From an uncultured bacterium (GTDB lineage Bacteria; Cyanobacteriota; Vampirovibrionia; Gastranaerophilales; Gastranaerophilaceae), in contig CASDWY010000012.1 of NCBI GenBank assembly GCA_949284985.1, forward strand, positions 17,835-81,834: a DNA stretch of 64,000 nucleotides, given 5' to 3'. Both the position numbers and the translations under genes were made by a program. Shown here in pieces: positions 26,004-35,022 of this stretch. The notes beneath the pieces are model-generated. The model made no database searches and had not been told where the DNA came from. It saw only the letters and a program-made list of their open reading frames with translations. Within the stretch, counting starts at the first letter, position 1. Every line of letters begins with the position of its first letter.

Positions 26004-26927
26004 TTGCCAATAGCAGATTTTGATTATAAAGCATTTGCGACAAATCTTGCACAGCAAGCAGCTGTTGTTGTTCCACCTGAAATTTCTAAACCGGATAAGG
26101 ATTATATTGTTAGTCTTGTTTTGAACTTTTGTAATATGTCCGGTGAAGCTTTGTATAATGATACGGAGTTTAAGTATACTGCTGATAGTGCATATATTAT
26201 TACACAGTTTATAGGTGAGTGGACGTTCCATAAGGCTATTGATTTAATACATGGAAAAATTCCGCGTCAACATAGAGATAAAATTTTACAACAAATAGCG
26301 TTTACCGTTTTTGAGATAGCAAAACAATGTGTAAAACGGAATATGCCTCAACCTGATATGATAAAAATTGTTGAAGTTCATGTTCAAAAAGCTTATCAAA
26401 AAGCACTGGCTGATTTGCAAAAAAGAGGGGCGTTAACAGCGGAACAAGCTAAAACTGCTGCAAAGATGTCTAATCTTGATGATATGTCAAGACAACAGGC
26501 TGGCGCAAATGCAAGTGATACTAAGCTTTTAAAATTAGTTTCTTTTGCTATGGTTTTAAGAAGTATGCCGCATGACAAGGCTTATTCGATTATAGAAAAA
26601 TTTGATAAAGAAGATGCAGATATACTTAATGAGTATATGAAGATGGATGGGCTTGAAACCAAGTTAGATGTCAGTGTCGTTGGAAAATATCTGGAGGAGT
26701 TTAAAATGAATTTACCGGCACCTACTAAGCGTTCTATGCCGAAAGTTTTAAATCGATTAAAAAAATTAGTGAATAATGATAGTAAAAAATATGTCTTGAG
26801 ATTACTTGAACATGAACGACCTGTTATAAGAAATTTTGTAAATCCAGAAGATGGAGTTCAGGTAAAACTTACTCCTAGAATTGCTGATGTTGTGTGTAAT
26901 CACCTTGAAGAAAAAATAAAATGTTAA
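26004..26927 (+). CDS. Divergent protein in the FliG position
   Basis: 307 residues between fliF and fliH, where flagellar operons have fliG and injectisomes have sctK. The segment ~180-240 (LRSMPHDKAYSIIEKFDKED, then a VGKYLEEF helix) fits the helical repeat pattern of FliG-like domains, but the N-terminal half and the charged torque helix of canonical FliG are not recognisable. The start is TTG 26004 with a very strong AGGGGGAG ribosome-binding site 5 bases upstream. Its last codons overlap the fliH start. It is probably a C-ring or sorting-platform component; FliG identity is uncertain. Confidence 0.65.
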   Translation: MPIADFDYKAFATNLAQQAAVVVPPEISKPDKDYIVSLVLNFCNMSGEALYNDTEFKYTADSAYIITQFIGEWTFHKAIDLIHGKIPRQHRDKILQQIAFTVFEIAKQCVKRNMPQPDMIKIVEVHVQKAYQKALADLQKRGALTAEQAKTAAKMSNLDDMSRQQAGANASDTKLLKLVSFAMVLRSMPHDKAYSIIEKFDKEDADILNEYMKMDGLETKLDVSVVGKYLEEFKMNLPAPTKRSMPKVLNRLKKLVNNDSKKYVLRLLEHERPVIRNFVNPEDGVQVKLTPRIADVVCNHLEEKIKC

Positions 26928-27628
26928 TAAGAAGAAAAAAAAATAATATAGATAAACAAGAAAATATAGAATTAATTGAGCAGGAATCTTTAGAGTCTGA
27001 AGCTGAACCTAAGGAAGTACAAAAAGTTGAAGTTTTCGATATAGATAATTTTGATTTTTTGCAAAGGGATGAGAGGCGACGTGGAGATAGGCGTCGAGGT
27101 TATAGACGAATAGATGATAGGAATCTTGTGTCAAGAGCCCAAGTAGAGGCTATTTCAATAAAAGAAGATGCAATCAAGGATGGCTATGCGCAAGGGCTTG
27201 AACAAGCGCAAAAAGATATAGAGAGTCTTCGAGATGAGCTAAAATCATTTTTTGGCTATAAGCAAAAAGCTGTTGAAGAATTGTCTAAGGATATTTTAGA
27301 TATAGCTGTTGACGTAGCGCAAACAATAATTAAAAAAGAGGTGGAACAAGATAGTTCTATTTTGCTTAATACAATAGCTGATATTCTCAAGGCAACGTCA
27401 AAATCTGATGATAGGATTACTCTAAATGTGTCAGAAGAAGATGTAGATTTTGTAAAAATGTCAATACCTCAAATATTGTCAATTGCCCAAGTAGAGGTTA
27501 AAATATCAGTAGTGGCAAGAGAGAACGTAGAAAAAGGTTCGGTAATAGTAGAAACATCAAGCGGTATAGTAGATGCTAGTTTTAGGACGCAGCTGGATGT
27601 TTTAAGGGAAGCGTTTAAAGGAATATAA
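26921..27628 (+). CDS. fliH: FliH/SctL-family export ATPase stator
   Basis: Regulator and peripheral stalk of the FliI ATPase. 235 residues with a central coiled coil and the C-terminal family motif (GSVIVETSSGIVDASFRTQLDVL). The N-terminal region carries an unusual arginine-rich run (residues ~50-67, RDERRRGDRRRGYRR). It overlaps the upstream gene by 7 bases and precedes the export gate gene by one base. Confidence 0.85.
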   Translation: MLIRRKKNNIDKQENIELIEQESLESEAEPKEVQKVEVFDIDNFDFLQRDERRRGDRRRGYRRIDDRNLVSRAQVEAISIKEDAIKDGYAQGLEQAQKDIESLRDELKSFFGYKQKAVEELSKDILDIAVDVAQTIIKKEVEQDSSILLNTIADILKATSKSDDRITLNVSEEDVDFVKMSIPQILSIAQVEVKISVVARENVEKGSVIVETSSGIVDASFRTQLDVLREAFKGI

Positions 27629-27629
27629 A

Positions 27630-29738
27630 ATGGCGATGCCGCAAGGTGGAAATGGGAATATGTTAAGCGAATTTGGGCTTGCCCTGTTCGTTTTGGCGCT
27701 TGTTTTAATCTTGATTATAGAAATGCCCACGTGGATTATCAACTTTTCAATAAGTTTAAATATTGCTATTGGAATAACGTTGTTGATGATTTCACTTTAT
27801 GTTCAAAAACCATTAGAGTTAGCTGCATTTCCGTCTATAATATTGATTGGTACAATGTTTAGACTTGTTCTTTCTATTGCATCAACACGTTTAATATTAG
27901 CAAAAGGTGATGCGGGTGAAGTTGTAGAGGCTTTTGGAACATTTGTTACAGGTGGAAACTTAATTGTAGGTTTTGTAATATTTGCAATTATAACTATTGT
28001 GCAGTTTATGGTAATAACAAAAGGTGCAGAGCGTATTGCTGAAGTAGCAGCAAGATTTGCATTGGATGCAATGCCAGGGAAACAAATGACTATTGATGCG
28101 GACTTTAATGCAGGCTTGATTTCTCCGGAGGAGGCTGTTCGTAAGCGGGAAGATTTGCAAAGAGAGTCAAGTTTATATGGTTCAATGGACGGTGCAATGA
28201 AGTTTGTAAAGGGAGATACTATTGCAGGCATCATAATTACTGTGATCAACATAGTAGGAGGTTTGGCTGTAGGTATGATTATGGATGGAATGCCTGCAGC
28301 AGATGCTATTTCAAAGTATACAACATTGACTGTTGGAGATGGATTATCTGCTCAGTTACCTTCTTTGTTGATGGCTATTTCTGCAGGTATTGTTATGACA
28401 AGATCTTCGGCACAAGGTAATTCCTTGGGCTCTGATTTAGCCGGACAAATTATGGGAAAACCTAAAAGTTTACTTTTAGCGTGTTTATTTTTCGTATTAA
28501 TTATGCTTAGCAGCCCTATTACAGGGCTACCTTGGTGGCCGTTTTTGCTGTTTGTAGTGGTTATAATAATGGCTTGGTTTACAGCACAGGTAAATCAAGA
28601 TGTTGCTGCACAATTGGGGCAGTTGGATGCAGTTAAACAGAATATGCAGGACCTTGTTAATCCAAATAGAATGTATGAACGTTTAGGTGTAGATGTGTTG
28701 GCGTTGCAAGTGGGCACTGGACTTTTAAGTATTGCCGATCCAGAGCAAGATGGGCAATTATTGGCAAAAATTGCTGCACTTAGACAACGTGTTACTGATG
28801 AACTTGGTTTTATTATTCCAAATATAAGGATTATGGATTCAAGTGCACTGGATGCAAATGAATATTCTATTCAGATAAGAGGAAACAAGGTTGCAAACGG
28901 GTTTGTATATCCTGGTAAGGTTATGGTGCTTGCAGATCAGTGGGATGCGATGAACAGACCTGTTCCACAAGATGCTATTGTGGGCTTGGATCCGACTTAT
29001 CAAACTCAGGCGTATTGGTTGTCAAAAGATAGTATTGGCCCTGATGATAATATATCCAGAACAGAACCTACTGATGTAGTTGTTACTCATTTGCAGGAAT
29101 GTGTAAGAAAATATGTAGATGAAGTTATGACAAAAACAGATGTCTTGAAACTTATGGAACTTGTTAAATCTCAAGACCCAACGCTGGTTAATGATTTAGT
29201 GCCGACAATTATTTCAACAAGTGATTTGAGAAAGATATTTGTTAATCTTATTCGTGAACGTGTATCAATTAAAGATATTATTTTTATTTTTGAAAGGTTA
29301 TGCGATTACGCAAGATTTTCTAAGGAACCGGATATTCTTTCAGAACGTTTAAGGGCAGCTTTAGGACGGCAAATATGTCTTACACATGCGACTCAAGATA
29401 AGGTGCTTTATGCCTTGACCTTATCGAGTGATTGGGAAAAAATACTTGATGATAGTTGTCAGCGTACTGAACTTGGAACAATGTTTTTACTAAATCCCTT
29501 GCAAGTTCAGGAGTTGATAGAGATGTCAGCTACGGCTCTTATGCGAGCACACCAAAATATTGGGCGAGCGCCTGTTATATTATGTTCACCCAGAATACGG
29601 TTGCCATTGTATCAGCTTTTAGAAAGACATATTCCAACAATAGTTGTTATTTCTTATAGTGAGCTTATTACGGATATTAAAGTTGAAGCTGTTGATACAA
29701 TCGGTGAGTCTTATATGTCGGAGTATAATTTCGGGTAA
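27630..29738 (+). CDS. FlhA-family export gate with injectisome (SctV)-like signatures
   Basis: Nonameric inner-membrane gate of a type III export system with eight N-terminal membrane segments and a cytosolic C-terminal substrate/chaperone platform, 702 residues. At diagnostic positions it reads IVQFMVITKGAERIAEVAARF and ESSLYGSMDGAMKFVKGD, as in SctV/InvA-type gates, whereas the other copy at 50978 has the flagellar pattern (INF, EADFYG, DGASKF). It lies in a FlgC-FliE-FliF-FliH-FliI operon, so function could be flagellar, injectisome-like or hybrid. AAGGA precedes ATG. Confidence 0.88.
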   Translation: MAMPQGGNGNMLSEFGLALFVLALVLILIIEMPTWIINFSISLNIAIGITLLMISLYVQKPLELAAFPSIILIGTMFRLVLSIASTRLILAKGDAGEVVEAFGTFVTGGNLIVGFVIFAIITIVQFMVITKGAERIAEVAARFALDAMPGKQMTIDADFNAGLISPEEAVRKREDLQRESSLYGSMDGAMKFVKGDTIAGIIITVINIVGGLAVGMIMDGMPAADAISKYTTLTVGDGLSAQLPSLLMAISAGIVMTRSSAQGNSLGSDLAGQIMGKPKSLLLACLFFVLIMLSSPITGLPWWPFLLFVVVIIMAWFTAQVNQDVAAQLGQLDAVKQNMQDLVNPNRMYERLGVDVLALQVGTGLLSIADPEQDGQLLAKIAALRQRVTDELGFIIPNIRIMDSSALDANEYSIQIRGNKVANGFVYPGKVMVLADQWDAMNRPVPQDAIVGLDPTYQTQAYWLSKDSIGPDDNISRTEPTDVVVTHLQECVRKYVDEVMTKTDVLKLMELVKSQDPTLVNDLVPTIISTSDLRKIFVNLIRERVSIKDIIFIFERLCDYARFSKEPDILSERLRAALGRQICLTHATQDKVLYALTLSSDWEKILDDSCQRTELGTMFLLNPLQVQELIEMSATALMRAHQNIGRAPVILCSPRIRLPLYQLLERHIPTIVVISYSELITDIKVEAVDTIGESYMSEYNFG

Positions 29739-29740
29739 GT

Positions 29741-31090
29741 ATGATAGAACAATCAATGGAAAGATCTATAGAATATATGAAACGCCGCGCGTATGAAATT
29801 ACGCATAATACTCCTTTGTATCAATATAAAGGAAGTGTATCAAAACTTGTTGGGCTTACAGTAGAGGTAAAATTGCCAGGCTTGAAAATCGGTGATTTAT
29901 GTTTTATAGAGGATTATCAAGGTGAAAAGAAAGCAGCTGAGGTAGTTGCATTTAAAGGTGATGCAGCACAGCTTTTACTTTTGTATGATGGCGCAGGCAT
30001 TGGACAAGGAAGTTTGGTGTCTACAACTAACCGACCAATAACAGTTCCGGTTGGAGATTTTTTGTTAGGTCGTTTGATAAATCCATTGGGAGAGCCTATA
30101 GATGGAAAACCATTAGATGTCTCAGATGCTATGTGGAGATCAATTGATGGACCTCCTCCCGGTGCGTTTCAACGTCCGATTATAAAAGAGATGTTTTCAA
30201 CAGGGGTAAGAGCAATTGATTCTTGTCTTACTTTAGGCGGCGGACAAAGAATGGGCTTGTTTGCAGGTTCTGGTGTGGGAAAAAGTACTATGCTTGGAAT
30301 GATTGCAAGAAATTCTGATGCAGATGTAAACGTTGTTGCGTTGATTGGAGAACGAGGTCGGGAAGTAAAGGAGTTTGTTGAAGATTCTTTGGGAGAACAA
30401 GGTATGGCAAAATCTGTTCTTGTTTGTTCTACCGGTGATCAACCTCCTTTGATTAGAATGAAGTGTTTGCAGACAGCTACTGCAGTTTGCGAGTATTTTA
30501 GAGATCAAGGAAAAAAAGTCTTTTTGATGACTGATACGGTTACTCGTTGTGCAATGGCTGGGCGTGAAGTTGGGTTGTCTATAGGAGAGCCTCCTACTAT
30601 GAAAGGTTACCCGCCTTCAATTTTTTCTTGGTTACAAAAAGTTTTAGAACGAACAGGTAATTCAGAAAAAGGTTCTATTACGGCACTTTATACTGTTTTA
30701 ATGGAGGGTGATGATATTAATGATCCTATTGTTGATACAGTAAGGGGGATTGTGGATGGACATATATTTTTGTCGAGAAAAGTGGCGGAGATGAATCATT
30801 ATCCGGCAATAGATATACTTGGAAGTATTTCGAGGTTAATGTCAGCTATTGCCACTCCTGAACATAAAGAGGCTGCAGGTAAAATGAGAAAATTGCTTGC
30901 ACTGTATAGAGATAACAAAGATTTGATTGATGTTGGAATGTATCAGCAGGGTGCAAATCCTAAACTTGATATTGCTATTGAAATGATGCCGCAGATAAAC
31001 GGTTTTTTGCAACAGCGAGTTTCAGATAGTGTTTCTATGGAGACAACTATATCTACTCTTATTTCTATGATGGAAAATGTTGATATATAG
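29741..31090 (+). CDS. fliI: FliI/SctN type III export ATPase
   Basis: Hexameric F1-beta-like ATPase that unloads chaperones and feeds substrates to the gate. 449 residues with Walker A (GSGVGKST, ~residue 178), ALIGERGREV, Walker B (KKVFLMTDTVTR) and EVGLSIGEPPTMKGYPPS. The C-terminal segment NKDLIDVGMYQQGANPKLD and QINGFLQQ fits FliI slightly better than SctN. It starts 3 bases after the SctV-like gene and ends the operon. Confidence 0.9.
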   Translation: MIEQSMERSIEYMKRRAYEITHNTPLYQYKGSVSKLVGLTVEVKLPGLKIGDLCFIEDYQGEKKAAEVVAFKGDAAQLLLLYDGAGIGQGSLVSTTNRPITVPVGDFLLGRLINPLGEPIDGKPLDVSDAMWRSIDGPPPGAFQRPIIKEMFSTGVRAIDSCLTLGGGQRMGLFAGSGVGKSTMLGMIARNSDADVNVVALIGERGREVKEFVEDSLGEQGMAKSVLVCSTGDQPPLIRMKCLQTATAVCEYFRDQGKKVFLMTDTVTRCAMAGREVGLSIGEPPTMKGYPPSIFSWLQKVLERTGNSEKGSITALYTVLMEGDDINDPIVDTVRGIVDGHIFLSRKVAEMNHYPAIDILGSISRLMSAIATPEHKEAAGKMRKLLALYRDNKDLIDVGMYQQGANPKLDIAIEMMPQINGFLQQRVSDSVSMETTISTLISMMENVDI

Positions 31091-31095
31091 TTTTC

Positions 31096-31124
31096 TTGAT
31101 TATTTTTGTAATCCGTCTTAAACT
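31096..31124 (+). promoter_or_regulatory. Candidate promoter for a leaderless transcript
   Basis: TTGATT (31096-31101), 17 bases, TAAACT (31119-31124), then six bases to ATG 31131. There is no Shine-Dalgarno sequence. Confidence 0.4.
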
Positions 31125-31130
31125 AAACTT

Positions 31131-32789
31131 ATGAATAGAGTTGATAAAAAAGACATTATATCAATATTTATAGTTATATTAATTGCTTTAATAGGTGAAA
31201 TTTTGTTTTTTTATAAGCAGGGAAGTCCTCTGATTGATATGGGCAGAGAATTTTATGTTGCTCAACGTGTTGCAGAGGGAGGAGTATTATATAAAACGGT
31301 TTTTAATATTTATGGTCCTCTTGCTTATCAAATAAATGCGTTGTTGTTTATTATTTTTGGAAAACATTCGCATGTGTTGTATTTTTTTGGGAATTTTGTG
31401 GGCTTATGTTTGGGATTTAGTATTTATCTTCTTGCAAGACAATTTTTATCGAGATTTAGTTCTTTGTTTGTTTCTCTGTTTACAATTTTTGCGGGGATAT
31501 ATAATTCTTCTATTTTCAATTTTGTAGTTCCTTATTCTTTTGCAATGCTTTATGGTTTACTTGTCGTTATCGTATCTTTATTTTTTCTTGTACGCTACAT
31601 TAAGGAGGATAAACTTTCTTATTTTTATTGGAGTTTAATTTTGGCAGGTGCTGCTTTTGTTTTAAAGTATGAGTATTTTGCTTATATAGTTGTTTATATA
31701 TATGTAATATTTTGCTTAAAAAAAATTTCAGCGAAAGAGATAATAAAAGCAATTTTGTGTTTTTTGAGTATTCCTCTTTTTTCTTTTCTTCCTTTAATAT
31801 TAGCTGGATTAAATTTTCAAGATTTTATTTTTAATATAAAGCTGTTTAAAAATATGGCTGCTGCGCCAAGTTTAACATATTTTTATAAACTTAGGGGTGT
31901 TTATCCGAGTTGGACAGATATTTTAATCTGCTGCCGTAATCTTACTGTTTTTGCTTGTGTTTATATTGTTTTTTATAAAGCTTTATCAAAAATAAACAAA
32001 AGTTGGATATATTGGAGTTTTTGGGGACTTATTACGGCATTATTAATTAGTTTAGGTTTTTTATTTAATTTTTTGCAGGGATTTTCGTTTTTACCTGTTT
32101 TGATAGTGTTAATGAGCATAGTTGCTTATAAAAAAATAGATAAAAAAACAGAGATAGTACTTGTTATTGCTGCATTAGCTGTTTCTTTAAAAACATTTTT
32201 TAATTCCGGAATAGATTTTTATAGTTTATTTAGTATACCTCTTTTAATATTAGCCTGGACAGTAATAGCTGGTTATTATTTTAAAAATAAAAAAGTTTTT
32301 ACTCATTTGCTTGTATCATTATTGTTGGTACTATTTATCCCAAGTATGTATGCAGAAATTATAAAATTCAGTAATTATGAAATAGAATATAGTACAAATA
32401 AAGGTGTTTTTAAAATGGGAACGAGTCAGCCATCTGTAAAGCTTTTAATAGACTTAATTATGAAAAACACTAAAAAAACTGATAAAATAGTTATTTTGCC
32501 TGAAGGTCATTTTATAAATTTTTTGGCTGACAGGAAGAGTGATGATATGTATAATAATCTTATACCGATGTACGTAGAGGCTTTTGGTGAAGAAAAAATA
32601 ATTAACCATTTTGAAAATAATAAGCCTGAATATTTTGTTTTCGGAACAAGAGATATGAGAGAATATGGGCAAACCGATATTTGTGTGGGTTATGCGTTAA
32701 ATTTATGCCGTTGGGTCTTTAATAATTATCAAGTTGTGTATAAAATAACAGGAGTACCGGAGTATATTGTTTTGAGGAAAGTCAGATGA
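31131..32789 (+). CDS. Polytopic GT-C-like glycosyltransferase family membrane protein
   Basis: 552 residues with about ten to twelve membrane segments and an acidic residue pair in the first extracytoplasmic loop (PLIDMGREFYVAQRVAEGG, then YGPLAYQINALLF), the layout of PMT/ArnT-like GT-C transferases that use lipid-linked sugars. The C-terminal ~110 residues form a soluble domain. Donor and acceptor are unknown. Its stop overlaps the rimO start (ATGA), so the two are co-expressed. The start lacks a ribosome-binding site. Confidence 0.6.
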   Translation: MNRVDKKDIISIFIVILIALIGEILFFYKQGSPLIDMGREFYVAQRVAEGGVLYKTVFNIYGPLAYQINALLFIIFGKHSHVLYFFGNFVGLCLGFSIYLLARQFLSRFSSLFVSLFTIFAGIYNSSIFNFVVPYSFAMLYGLLVVIVSLFFLVRYIKEDKLSYFYWSLILAGAAFVLKYEYFAYIVVYIYVIFCLKKISAKEIIKAILCFLSIPLFSFLPLILAGLNFQDFIFNIKLFKNMAAAPSLTYFYKLRGVYPSWTDILICCRNLTVFACVYIVFYKALSKINKSWIYWSFWGLITALLISLGFLFNFLQGFSFLPVLIVLMSIVAYKKIDKKTEIVLVIAALAVSLKTFFNSGIDFYSLFSIPLLILAWTVIAGYYFKNKKVFTHLLVSLLLVLFIPSMYAEIIKFSNYEIEYSTNKGVFKMGTSQPSVKLLIDLIMKNTKKTDKIVILPEGHFINFLADRKSDDMYNNLIPMYVEAFGEEKIINHFENNKPEYFVFGTRDMREYGQTDICVGYALNLCRWVFNNYQVVYKITGVPEYIVLRKVR

Positions 32790-34099
32790 AAAAAGTTGCT
32801 TTAATTAATCATGGATGTGCAAAAAATCTTGTTGATAGTGAATTAATGTTAGGAATGTTGAGTGCTGCCGGTTTTGAAATAACTTTAGATGAAAATGAAA
32901 GTGATATAGTAATAGTAAATACTTGTTCGTTTATACATGATGCGGAAGTAGAAAGTATAGATTCTATTTTGGAAATGGTTAATGACGGGAAAAAGGTTGT
33001 TATAACAGGGTGTTTGCCTCAACGCCACAAGATGGAAATTCACAAGGCAATACCTGAGGCGGTTGCGGTTGTTGGTACTACGGAAATTGCAAAGATTGTT
33101 GATGTAATAAAGAAAGTAGCTGCAAATTCAAAAGAATTTGTTTATGAAATAGCAGAAAAACCGGAATACATTTATCCGGAAATGATTGAGAGACAGCAGA
33201 TTACAGTGGGTGCAAGTTCATATATAAAAATTGCAGATGGTTGTAATTACCAGTGCGGATATTGTATAATTCCGCAGTTGAGAGGCTTGTATCGCTCAAG
33301 ACCAATAAAAAATATTGTAGATGAAGCGAAAAAACTAGCACAAAAAGGTGTTAGTGAAGTTGTTTTGGTGGCTCAAGATACAACTAGTTATGGCATAGAT
33401 TTATATGGAAAACCTTCGCTTGCAAGACTTTTAAAAGAGTTGGAAAAAGTTGATGAACTTCAGTGGATTAGAGTTATGTATGCCTATCCATCAATGTTTG
33501 ATGATGAATTGATTGAAGTATTCAAGAATTCAAAAAAAATTGTAAAATATATAGATATTCCCTTGCAGCATTCTCATCCTGACATTTTGAAGGCTATGCG
33601 CAGACCTGGTGTTAATTATGAAAGTTTAATTAAAAAAATACGTGATAATATAGAAGGAGTTGCAATTAGAACAACATTTATAGTTGGTTATCCCGGAGAA
33701 AAAGATGAGCAGTTTAATGACTTAAAAGAGTTTATAAGAAGAGTAAAATTTGATAGACTTGGAGTATTTGAATATTCTCGAGAAAAAAATACTTATTCAT
33801 ATGATTTGGATGAGCAGGTTCCTGAAAGTATCAAGCAAGAGCGAAAGAATATAATTATGGAAATTCAGCAAAAAATTTCAAAAGAATTAAACTCAAAGTT
33901 TATAGGGGAAAAAATTTCTTGTATAGTAGAGGCTATTACGGATGATGGAGTGATTGTTGGCAGGACATATCGAGATGCGCCTGAGATAGATGGAGAAATT
34001 TATATTCGAGCAGATAAAGAAGTAGTTTTGCCCGGGGATATTGTGGATGTGGTAGTGATTGATGCAGATGAATATGATATGCAAGGTGTTCTTGCATAA
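32786..34099 (+). CDS. rimO: Ribosomal protein S12 methylthiotransferase RimO
   Basis: Radical-SAM enzyme that adds a methylthio group to the conserved aspartate of ribosomal protein S12. 437 residues: an N-terminal UPF0004 domain with INHGCAKNLVDSE and VNTCSF, the radical-SAM cluster CNYQCGYC and a C-terminal TRAM domain. GCAKNLVDSE separates RimO from MiaB. GAGGAAAG precedes ATG. Confidence 0.95.
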   Translation: MKKVALINHGCAKNLVDSELMLGMLSAAGFEITLDENESDIVIVNTCSFIHDAEVESIDSILEMVNDGKKVVITGCLPQRHKMEIHKAIPEAVAVVGTTEIAKIVDVIKKVAANSKEFVYEIAEKPEYIYPEMIERQQITVGASSYIKIADGCNYQCGYCIIPQLRGLYRSRPIKNIVDEAKKLAQKGVSEVVLVAQDTTSYGIDLYGKPSLARLLKELEKVDELQWIRVMYAYPSMFDDELIEVFKNSKKIVKYIDIPLQHSHPDILKAMRRPGVNYESLIKKIRDNIEGVAIRTTFIVGYPGEKDEQFNDLKEFIRRVKFDRLGVFEYSREKNTYSYDLDEQVPESIKQERKNIIMEIQQKISKELNSKFIGEKISCIVEAITDDGVIVGRTYRDAPEIDGEIYIRADKEVVLPGDIVDVVVIDADEYDMQGVLA

Positions 34100-34147
34100 C
34101 TTGATGTATAATGATATAATTCTTAAGTATTTTATTGAGGTGGAATT

Positions 34148-34882
34148 ATGAAAAAAGTATTTTCAACATTATTATTAACGTCTTTGTTATCATTTAATAT
34201 GGCAGCGTTTGCGGATATTAATCTTGCGACGGAACAAGCAAAATCAACTCCGCAGCCAGTTATTGAACATTTGAAGAATGGTAAAGGACAAATTAAAACT
34301 GTAAGAATTTTTGAAGATAAAGCAGTATTGGTAAAAGGTAATATTATTAAAATTGCTTTTGCTCAAGATTTTACAACTAAAGGAATTAAGGTAGGAGACA
34401 AAGTTAATTTTGTTTTGAAAGAGAATTTAGAGACAAAGGAAGGTAGAATAATACTTCCGGCAGGTACACAAATTATAGCAACGGCAAAAGAATTTGAAGC
34501 AGCAAAATCTTTTAACAGAAATGCAAAGCTTTTGTTGGAAATTGGAGATTTAGTTTTACCTAACGGTCAAACAGGAACTATTTCAGCTCAAGTTAATGCT
34601 AAAAACGGAATATTAAAACGTTCAGGCTGGAATATTTTTGCAAAAATTTCAGAGTGGACAGTTGGATTGCTTGGAGTAGGAGCAGGAGCAGGAGCAGCAA
34701 TTGCTGCTGGTTCAGGAGCTGTTGGAGTTGGCTGTTTAGCTATTGGCTTGCCTATTGGGGCAGGCGTTGGTTTGATTACTGGGGTTGTAACTCCGGGAAT
34801 TAATTATCGAGTTAAAGCCGGAAAAGAAATTTCAATTGTATTAGTAGATGATTTGGATATAATTGTCAAGGAAACTTTATAG
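34148..34882 (+). CDS. Exported protein of unknown function
   Basis: 244 residues with a clear signal peptide (residues 1-22, cleaved after AAFA). A beta-rich middle (KVGDKVNFVLKENL, GRIILPAGTQI, LVLPNGQTGTI) suggests a small barrel-like domain, followed by a Gly/Ala-rich hydrophobic stretch (~175-215) that could be a membrane hairpin. GAGGTGG precedes ATG and a strong terminator follows. Confidence 0.75.
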   Translation: MKKVFSTLLLTSLLSFNMAAFADINLATEQAKSTPQPVIEHLKNGKGQIKTVRIFEDKAVLVKGNIIKIAFAQDFTTKGIKVGDKVNFVLKENLETKEGRIILPAGTQIIATAKEFEAAKSFNRNAKLLLEIGDLVLPNGQTGTISAQVNAKNGILKRSGWNIFAKISEWTVGLLGVGAGAGAAIAAGSGAVGVGCLAIGLPIGAGVGLITGVVTPGINYRVKAGKEISIVLVDDLDIIVKETL

Positions 34883-34894
34883 TTTTTATTTTAT

Positions 34895-34919
34895 GGGCCG
34901 CCTTTGGCGGCCCTTTTTA
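34895..34919 (+). terminator. Rho-independent terminator
   Basis: Perfect GC stem GGGCCGCC-TTT-GGCGGCCC followed by TTTTTATT. Confidence 0.95.
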
Positions 34920-35022
34920 TTGTTTTAATAAGATTACCCGAAAGGTTAATTATTATTTTATATTTATGATAAAATTAAAGTAAAAATAGATGCATAAATT
35001 TTAGGGATGAGGATTACATATA

